Assembly (NCBI GenBank): GCA_030156895.1
Contig: JASGLP010000017.1
Location: 1 to 53,456, forward strand
DNA from: Eubacteriaceae bacterium
Lineage (GTDB): Bacteria > Bacillota > Clostridia > Eubacteriales > Eubacteriaceae
Length of the DNA stretch: 53,456 bases
Direction of reading: 5' to 3'
In this document: positions 24,752 to 30,958 of the stretch, piece after piece
Position numbering within the stretch: the stretch's first letter is position 1
How the letters are laid out: each line of letters begins with the position of its first letter
The notes under the pieces: generated by a model
Database searches by the model: none
What the model was told of the DNA's origin: nothing
Seen by the model: the letters and a program-made list of their open reading frames with translations, nothing else
Position numbers and translations under genes: made by a program

Positions 24752-25618
24752 ATGTTAGTTAATTTAAAACAAATTCTAAAAGAAGCAAAGGCCGGTAATT
24801 ATGCCATCGGTGCTTTTAACACCCCTAATCTGGAGATTTTGCAGGCCGTGATTGCGGCTGCGGAAGAAACGCAATCGCCGCTCATTTTAAATCACGCCCA
24901 GATCCACGAGAAAATTGCCCCACTTGATCTGATCGGGCCGCTGATGCTTAAGCTGGCACATGAAAGCTCGGCGGAGATTTGTCTGCATCTGGATCACGGC
25001 GAGGACCAGGAATACATCAGCAGGGCGATTAAAATAGGCTTTACATCGGTGATGTTTGATGGTTCAAAACTGCCTTATCAGGAAAATCTAGATCAGAGCA
25101 AAAAGATCGTTGAAATGGCTCATACCCAAAATGTTAGCGTGGAAGCGGAACTGGGCAGAGTCTTAAGACCGGAAGGCGGGGGGGTTGACCCGGCTGAAGA
25201 GGATCTTAAAGCCGAAGATTACTATACCGATCCTCAAAAGGCGCATGACTTTTGTCAGGCGACAGGGATTGATGCCCTGGCAATATCATTCGGAACTGCC
25301 CATGGGGTTTATGACATTGAGCCCAAGCTTGATTTTAATCGGATTAGCCTGATTCGCCAAGAAACAGACATTCCTCTGGTGATGCATGGCGGTTCTGGCC
25401 TTTCTGATGATGATTTCTTAAAAGCCATTGCGGCTGGTATTAATAAGGTTAATTACTTTACCTATTTATCGCTGGCGGGTGGTGATGCCGTCAAGGCCAT
25501 GTTTAAACAAAAAGCTACTCTTCGCTTTGATGAAATTTCAGAATGCGCACAGCTGGCCATGCAAAAACATGCCCGGGAAAAGATGCTCTTGTTTAAAAAT
25601 AATGTTGCTGGACACTAA
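24752..25618 (+). CDS. Class II (zinc) ketose-bisphosphate aldolase
   Basis: Fructose/tagatose-bisphosphate aldolase family; cleaves or forms ketose bisphosphates with DHAP as one partner, which links it to the DHAP-type product of the upstream dehydrogenase. Zinc ligand regions are visible as LHLDHGED, SFGTAHGVY and VMHGGSGLSD, and VEAELG is the usual active-site strand. 288 residues, normal. It starts four bases after the DUF1667 stop and ends the operon. The stop codon touches the first copy of a hairpin that flanks the interspersed repeat. Which ketose it prefers cannot be told. Confidence 0.87.
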   Translation: MLVNLKQILKEAKAGNYAIGAFNTPNLEILQAVIAAAEETQSPLILNHAQIHEKIAPLDLIGPLMLKLAHESSAEICLHLDHGEDQEYISRAIKIGFTSVMFDGSKLPYQENLDQSKKIVEMAHTQNVSVEAELGRVLRPEGGGVDPAEEDLKAEDYYTDPQKAHDFCQATGIDALAISFGTAHGVYDIEPKLDFNRISLIRQETDIPLVMHGGSGLSDDDFLKAIAAGINKVNYFTYLSLAGGDAVKAMFKQKATLRFDEISECAQLAMQKHAREKMLLFKNNVAGH

Positions 25619-25847
25619 CGCTTGAAAAATTCAAGCGTTCAAACTGAAGACAAAGTTAATATTACAAATCTGAGCACCGACAATTGGCTTTTCAGTTGTC
25701 TGCCTCGGGGCGAACAGTTGGCTTACAAACCCTGAATATTACAGCTTTCAAATTGGGCAACTGTACGAATCTGCGCGCAGACTACGAAATCCAATTGGTC
25801 GGTGCGGTGTTTATCTACGAACTGGACGCTTGAAAAATTTGAGCGTT
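25618..25847 (+). repeat. Interspersed repeat copy A (full length) between duplicated hairpins
   Basis: The 186-base element (25640-25825) begins CAAACTGAAGACAAAG and ends GTTTATCTACGAACTGG. It is flanked by two 22-base copies of one hairpin (25618-25639 and 25826-25847) that match at 20 of 22 positions. Only the right copy keeps a T-run. Internal inverted repeats are GCACCGACAATTGG with CCAATTGGTCGGTGC (one-base bulge), and ACAGTTG with CAACTGT. Its termini are imperfectly complementary. No open frame; probably a MITE-like non-autonomous element or structured RNA. Other copies at about 35110, 47127 and 53380. Confidence 0.85.
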
Positions 25848-25858
25848 TCTTTTTTTTT
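25826..25858 (+). terminator. Terminator of the kinase-aldolase operon (right-hand hairpin copy)
   Basis: ACGCTTGAA/TTTGAGCGT hairpin followed by a long T-run. It was presumably the original operon terminator before the repeat entered. Confidence 0.8.
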
Positions 25859-25967
25859 GCAAAAAAAAGAAATGTTATTTTGATCCCACATAAGATTCGC
25901 ATTTATAAACGTTATCAGCTATAATAAAATAGTAAAACGCAATTAAACAACAAAAGGGGGATTTGAA

Positions 25968-28175
25968 TTGGATGCGCAGGTGTTAAAAGTTTGGTTGGTT
26001 GCGGTGCTTTTTTATATTGTGGTGACGGTGCTTATTTTCATATCGGGATTAAGCTTGCCGGCGGCTCTGATTATCGTTGTTTTTTCAAGTGTGATTATCT
26101 CCTGTCTGGGGCTGTTTTATGTCAGCCATCAATCAGACAAAAAACAATCGGGAATGACTGTTAAAGAAAAGTCGGATGATATCCAAAAACTTGATGCAAA
26201 ACTTTCCGACTTGCAGGAAGTTATAAAAGGATCCCAAGAACAGGCGAAAGTTGAAGACGGCTTAGAGGAAACGCGCCTGTGGCAGCAGGAAAGCCTTTTA
26301 AGGGATGAAACGATTTGTGGAAAAATTGCGATTGTTGATCAGGAGGCACAATCCCTTCAGGAGGGCTTATCACGGCTTGAAAAAAACGCGCTTGAAAGTG
26401 CGGGGCTGATCATTGAGGGGCAGAAAACCCTGGCGGCAATTTATCAGCTGATCTCTGCTTCGCAGACTAAAGAAACTGAGCAAACGGAGGACAGTCAGGC
26501 CAACTTTAACAGCGAGCTCTTTGCCTTGCTGGAAACCATGGATTTTGATATTAAGAAATTGAGCTGGCATTCTGAAGAGAATGTGCGGATCTTTGAGCGA
26601 ATTGTTACAGGCACCGATGAAATCGCCCAGCTTAGTGAGCGTAACGCGGCCAGCACAGAAGAGATTAATGCAGAAATTGCCCAGTTTTCGGAAGTTTCAA
26701 ATAAATTGATGCATAACATAGAAACCATCGAAGCCCAGTCGGGTGAATCGGTGGAAATGCTTAATGACAACAAGCAGACAATTCATAGTATCTCGGATTT
26801 ATTAATGGGCTTGGTTGATGGGATTAAACGGGCCAAAGCAACCAATGATGAACTGGGAAAATCCTCCGAGGATATCAATGAATTTGTGGATCTGATCAAA
26901 AATATTGCCCGCAATACCAATCTTCTTGCTCTTAATGCCAGTATCGAAGCAGCTCGGGCAGGAGCCGCCGGTAAGGGCTTTTCGGTAGTGGCGGAAGAAA
27001 TTAAAAGACTGTCGGAAAATACGGATCGCTTTGTTAAAGAAATTGAGCAGATTGTGGCGACCATTATCGAAGAGGTTGATCATTCCAATGAAGCGATTGA
27101 TATATGTGTTAAACAATCGGAAGAAATTGAAGGTGCCGCCCAAAAATCGACAGCGGTTATCGGTGCCATACAAGATGGCTTAGTGGGGCTCAATACGGCG
27201 ATCAATGAAATCAAGGAAGTGTCAGTCTTTCAGGTCTCTGCGACCCGGGAGATTCAGGATGCCGTTTCGCAGGTTGCAAATGCTGTTGAAGGAACCCATC
27301 GGGTAACGGATGAAACCATTCATACGATCCTTACTCAAAAGGATAAGAATAATGAAATTCTTGGTTATTGTAACCGCTTGTCGGATATGGCCAGCAATGT
27401 CCAGAAACTGACGGCCAGATATAAGAATAAAAATGAATTAATTTTTGGCGTGAATCCTTTTACGTCACCGGAAAATATCAAAAATATGTATGTCCCGATT
27501 TTGAATGCGGTCTTTGAATCCATCGGCTTTAGGGTTCGGACTATGATTGTTAAGGATTATGATGCACTGAGTGACGGGATTAAAGAAGGCATTATTGATG
27601 CCGCCTGGTTTTCGCCTTTTGCCTATGTGACAGCTCATGATAAAATTGGTCTTAATCCCATTGCCACCCCTATTGTAAAAGGAAAGGTTTCTTACAATGG
27701 TTATATTGTGACCCGCTCTGATACGGGTATCAAGAGCCTGGCTGATTTAAAAGGCTGCAAATTTGCCTATGTGGATGAGGGCAGCGCTTCGGGTTATCTT
27801 TATGCCCGCTATAGCCTGAAAAAGGAAGGCTTGAATCCGGATCATCTTTTTTCAGAAAGTGGATTTGTAGGCAGTCATGATAGCGTGATCAAGGCGGTGC
27901 TATCTGGTGAATATGATGCGGGTGCGACCTATAACGAAGCGATGGAAATTGCAGAAAAAGAAGGGGTTCGGGTTTCTGCCTTAAGAATTTTATCGCAAAC
28001 ACCCGATATTCCCAAAGATGCCATTGCTTTAAATCCCAATATTTCAAAAGATCTGAGTGACCAGATCAAAGCGGCATTTGTGGCCTACAAGACCCCAGCT
28101 GCCATTAATTCACCAGTGGAAGGTTTCACTGAAAGCGACGATTTTCGTTACAATGTCATTAGAGAAGTAATGTAA
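25968..28175 (+). CDS. Methyl-accepting chemotaxis protein fused to a PhnD-like binding domain
   Basis: TTG start eight bases after AAAGGGGGA. Two adjacent membrane helices (about 8-28 and 31-52) with almost no external loop are followed by a long coiled coil and the MCP signalling domain. Its tip is [21 protein letters not shown] near residue 312, the CheA/CheW contact region. From about 490 to the end lies a domain like the phosphate/phosphonate ABC-transporter binding proteins ([54 protein letters not shown]). Topology places this domain in the cytoplasm, which is unusual because such proteins normally bind ligand outside. It may sense an internal anion or metabolite. The gene stands alone. 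Confidence 0.87.
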   Translation: MDAQVLKVWLVAVLFYIVVTVLIFISGLSLPAALIIVVFSSVIISCLGLFYVSHQSDKKQSGMTVKEKSDDIQKLDAKLSDLQEVIKGSQEQAKVEDGLEETRLWQQESLLRDETICGKIAIVDQEAQSLQEGLSRLEKNALESAGLIIEGQKTLAAIYQLISASQTKETEQTEDSQANFNSELFALLETMDFDIKKLSWHSEENVRIFERIVTGTDEIAQLSERNAASTEEINAEIAQFSEVSNKLMHNIETIEAQSGESVEMLNDNKQTIHSISDLLMGLVDGIKRAKATNDELGKSSEDINEFVDLIKNIARNTNLLALNASIEAARAGAAGKGFSVVAEEIKRLSENTDRFVKEIEQIVATIIEEVDHSNEAIDICVKQSEEIEGAAQKSTAVIGAIQDGLVGLNTAINEIKEVSVFQVSATREIQDAVSQVANAVEGTHRVTDETIHTILTQKDKNNEILGYCNRLSDMASNVQKLTARYKNKNELIFGVNPFTSPENIKNMYVPILNAVFESIGFRVRTMIVKDYDALSDGIKEGIIDAAWFSPFAYVTAHDKIGLNPIATPIVKGKVSYNGYIVTRSDTGIKSLADLKGCKFAYVDEGSASGYLYARYSLKKEGLNPDHLFSESGFVGSHDSVIKAVLSGEYDAGATYNEAMEIAEKEGVRVSALRILSQTPDIPKDAIALNPNISKDLSDQIKAAFVAYKTPAAINSPVEGFTESDDFRYNVIREVM

Positions 28176-28213
28176 AAAAACTTTTATCTGAAAACTTACA
28201 CTTCATAAAAAGT

Positions 28214-28261
28214 TTGCAAAATTTAATAAGTTGTTGTAAAATAAAGTAAACAAATTGTAAC
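28214..28261 (+). promoter_or_regulatory. Promoter and phased TGTAA boxes for the CHAP/ChW gene
   Basis: TTGCAA (28214) and TAAAAT (28237) have a 17-base spacer. TGTAAA at 28235, AGTAAA at 28245 and TGTAAC at 28256 are phased by 10-11 bases. The last two match the WalR pattern TGTWAH-N5-TGTWAH with one mismatch. Confidence 0.55.
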
Positions 28262-28321
28262 GATTCAGTTGGCTTGTGAACTGATTAATATAAGCAGATA
28301 TTTTTACAACAGGAGCGTAAA

Positions 28322-29761
28322 ATGGGATTAAAAACTTTAAAGAAATCATGTATCGGACTGACCCTGATTCTTAGTCTGGGAATTTTTCCCGCTAATGTAT
28401 TGGCCCAGGAAGTGATCGTGGTCAATGACTCATATCAGGCGGTGATTGAAGCCCAGGAGATGATGCCGGGAGATGTGGCGACTGAATATAATGTGGCTGA
28501 CCCGGAAGTAATCAGAACAAATGATCTGTTTACACCGCGTTTAACATCGCCGGATTCCTCTAATCCCTATTATTTTGAGAATAATTCTTATTACCTGTCT
28601 GGTTATGGGATGCCAAATTGTACGGCATATGCTTATGGCCGAGCCTATGAGATACTGGGAACAAAACCCAATCTTTGTATGGGCAACGCCAATCAGTGGT
28701 GGGACTATAACCTGTCAAACGGCTATTACGCCTCCGGCAGCACACCGAAGATCGGGGCTGTAATCTGCTGGGGCGGCTGGGACTGCGGCCATGTGGCAGT
28801 CGTTGAAAAAATTGAAGGTGATACAGTAACTTACTCCGAATCGACCTGGTCTGGTGTCTATTTCCAGACGCGAACCTATACCATTGGTAATGAAGACAAT
28901 ACCTCAGTTGGTGACTTTCAGGGTTATATCTATTTAGGGGATTTTTCAGCAGATGATTCCGATAATAACGGTGGCAATGATGTTGTGGAAGATACCACCC
29001 CACCGGTTGTTTCTGGTCTGACCATTTCTAATGTCGATGAATCAGGTTTTACGGTCAGCTGTAATGTAACTGATGATGAATCAGGCATTGACCGCGTCCT
29101 CTTTCCTACCTGGACTGAGAGCAATGGACAGGATGATCTGGTTTGGTACGTGGCCAATGTAGTTAATGGGATTGCTTCAAAACGCGTCTCTTTTAGTGAG
29201 CATAACGGCGAACGTGGCACCTATATTGTCCATGCCTATACTTATAATACCCAAGAGCTTCTGACAGTTCAGGGAACTTCGATTACCTTGCCGGATAAAG
29301 CCGTAGATGTATCCTATCGCACCCATGTTGAGAATGTTGGTTGGCAGGACTGGAAAAGCAACGGTGACTTAAGTGGAACTCTAAATGAGGGAAAACGGCT
29401 TGAAGGAATTGAAATCACGCTGGATGATCAGGGCTACGATTTGGGAATTGCCTATTCGACCCATATCCAAAATATTGGCTGACAGGATTATCGGACAGAC
29501 GGGCTGATGAGTGGAACCGAAGGCCGTGGTCTTCGACTGGAAGCTATTCGTATCGAATTAACCGGAGCTGATGCTAATCTCTTTGATGTTTATTACCGGG
29601 TTCATGCCCAAAATGTTGGTTGGCTTGATTGGGCCAGCAATGGTGCAGATGCCGGAACAGCCGGATTTGGTTATCGGTTGGAAGCCATCGAAGTCAGAGT
29701 GGTGCCAAAAGGGTCAGCGGCTCCCGGAGAGACCGCCAAAGCCTATATTCAAAGTCTTTAA
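28322..29761 (+). pseudogene. Secreted CHAP/Bsp/ChW wall hydrolase interrupted by an in-frame TGA
   Basis: ATG follows CAGGAG; a signal peptide ends near VLAQE. The CHAP domain has Cys in PNCTAYAYGRAYEILG and His in CGHVAVVEK. A GBS-Bsp-like module (QDDLVWYVANV) and three ChW repeats follow. The second repeat reads NIG then TGA at 29480-29482 where all relatives have NIGW, so TGG changed to TGA. The frame then continues cleanly through the rest of the repeat and a third ChW repeat to 29761. The CHAP, Bsp and first ChW units (386 residues) would still be made, so a truncated enzyme may remain active but less well anchored. Paralogue of 14301-15251. Confidence 0.88.
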
Positions 29762-29783
29762 TAATAAAGTGTCACAATCATTT

Positions 29784-29820
29784 AAAACCTTCTATCTATT
29801 AACGGATAGGAGGTTTTTTT
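29784..29820 (+). terminator. Terminator overlapping the holin ribosome binding site
   Basis: Thirteen-base arms (29784-29796 and 29805-29817) pair fully, with one G-U, and a seven-T run reaches base 29820. The ATG of the next gene is at 29821. The 3' arm contains AGGAGG, the only binding site for that gene, so any read-through transcript would carry it hidden in the stem. Confidence 0.85.
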
Positions 29821-30231
29821 ATGCGTTTTAATCAGATCTTTGAGGCTGTTAAAGGGCTTGTTGCCCTTTGTGGATCAGTGCTGGCCATTTTTTTCGGTGG
29901 CTGGGACAAAGCCCTTTACACCTTAATGATTTTAATTCTTTTTGATTATGTGACCGGTGTGATCAGGGCGGTTTATGCCAGAAAGATTTCAAGCAGCATT
30001 GGTTTTCGGGGAATTTTAAAGAAGCTTTTAATTTTGATGACGGTTGGCTTCTCACATCTATTGGATCTGAATTTATTGGGTGGCGGTGAGGTGCTAAGAA
30101 CTGGGGTAATATTTTTTTATTCGGCTAATGAGGGGATTTCAATTACAGAAAATCTTGCAGCAATCGGTTTTCCGATCCCGGAAAAATTAAAAAGCGTTTT
30201 GCTGCAGATGAAGGAGGAAGAAAATGGATGA
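29821..30231 (+). CDS. Phage-type holin (toxin secretion/lysis holin family)
   Basis: 136 residues with three or four hydrophobic segments (GLVALCGSVLAIFFGGWDKAL, LYTLMILILFDYVTGVIRAVY, and a pair near residues 65-100). FDYVTGVIRA and the SSIGFRGILKK segment are typical of the clostridial phage holin family that also contains TcdE. It would make pores for release of an endolysin or other exported protein. The next gene, an endolysin, overlaps it by eight bases. No other phage gene is present, so it looks like a domesticated lysis cassette. Its binding site lies inside the preceding terminator. Confidence 0.88.
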   Translation: MRFNQIFEAVKGLVALCGSVLAIFFGGWDKALYTLMILILFDYVTGVIRAVYARKISSSIGFRGILKKLLILMTVGFSHLLDLNLLGGGEVLRTGVIFFYSANEGISITENLAAIGFPIPEKLKSVLLQMKEEENG

Positions 30232-30769
30232 TTTTATTAAACAGTGTCAGACGGCACTGATAGAAAAAGGATTTGAACCGGGACCGGTGGATGGCATTTG
30301 CGGGCCCCAGACAAGACAGGCGATTATAGCCTTTCAAACCCGCTCGGGACTTGAAGCAGATGGAATGGTAGGGCCTTTGACCATGAAGGTCCTGTTCGGA
30401 AATGAGCTGCCCATCGAAATTTTTGATCAAGGCCAGCTTAGCCCGCATTTTAAGCGCGAGGAATTTCGCTGCTGCTGTCAGGGACGCTATTGTACCGGCT
30501 TTCCCGCTGAAATGAATCAGCTGCTGATAGCGAAATTGGAAAATATTCGTTGCCAACTGGATTCGGCGATTATTGTAACATCGGGGGTGCGTTGTGTGAT
30601 CAGAAACCGTGAAGTTGGCGGAATTGAAAATTCCCGCCATTTAAGCGGCGGAGCGGTGGATTGTTACGCGCCGGGATTTTCAGTTTATCAGCTCAAGCAG
30701 GCGGCAGAAAATCAAGGTTTATGCGTCATTCTCTATGAAGAACAGGGGTTCTGTCATTTGCAATTGTAA
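30224..30769 (+). CDS. Endolysin: peptidoglycan-binding domain plus M15-type D,D-peptidase
   Basis: 181 residues. The N-terminal part (about 1-65) is a PG_binding_1 fold (ALIEKGFEPGPVDGICGPQT, GLEADGMVGPLT). The C-terminal part is an M15_3-type zinc peptidase with the metal motif SRHLSGGAVDCY (H and D ligands) and a final CHLQL His; SGVRC lies upstream as usual. It cuts peptidoglycan peptide cross-bridges. There is no signal peptide, so export depends on the holin, whose gene overlaps it by eight bases with AAGGAGGAAG as binding site. Confidence 0.88.
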   Translation: MDDFIKQCQTALIEKGFEPGPVDGICGPQTRQAIIAFQTRSGLEADGMVGPLTMKVLFGNELPIEIFDQGQLSPHFKREEFRCCCQGRYCTGFPAEMNQLLIAKLENIRCQLDSAIIVTSGVRCVIRNREVGGIENSRHLSGGAVDCYAPGFSVYQLKQAAENQGLCVILYEEQGFCHLQL

Positions 30770-30871
30770 TGATTAAAGTTATAAAAGGTGTAGAGTAGAT
30801 TCGGACAATTATTTGATAGTTGCGCTTATAATTGAAATTCTTTTAGTATATAAGTAGCTAGAGCTAAGCAT

Positions 30872-30921
30872 GAAAAATCCCCCTTAAGTAGATTTTGGTG
30901 ATTTTATCTACGTGAGGGGGG
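30872..30921 (-). terminator. Terminator of the autolysin gene
   Basis: Read on the minus strand, two stem blocks (CCCCC with GGGGG, GTAGAT with ATCTAC) separated by a small internal loop are followed by ATTTTTC. It lies about 40 bases past the stop of the minus-strand autolysin and between convergent genes. Confidence 0.75.
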
Positions 30922-30958
30922 GTTATAGCATTTATGAGTGTCTTTTTATTTGCTTTAG

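Noticed and set aside
25618-25847. CRISPR-like repeat-spacer-repeat (hairpin-element-hairpin)
   Set aside because: Only two hairpin copies per locus, different at each locus, with a conserved instead of unique middle; no cas genes.
29480-29482. Possible selenocysteine or tryptophan recoding at the TGA
   Set aside because: Paralogues have Trp, not Cys, at this position; I see no SECIS-like hairpin, and many other genes here rely on TGA stops, so a code change is unlikely.
29821-30769. A prophage
   Set aside because: Only holin and endolysin are present; no integrase, terminase, structural genes or attachment repeats nearby.
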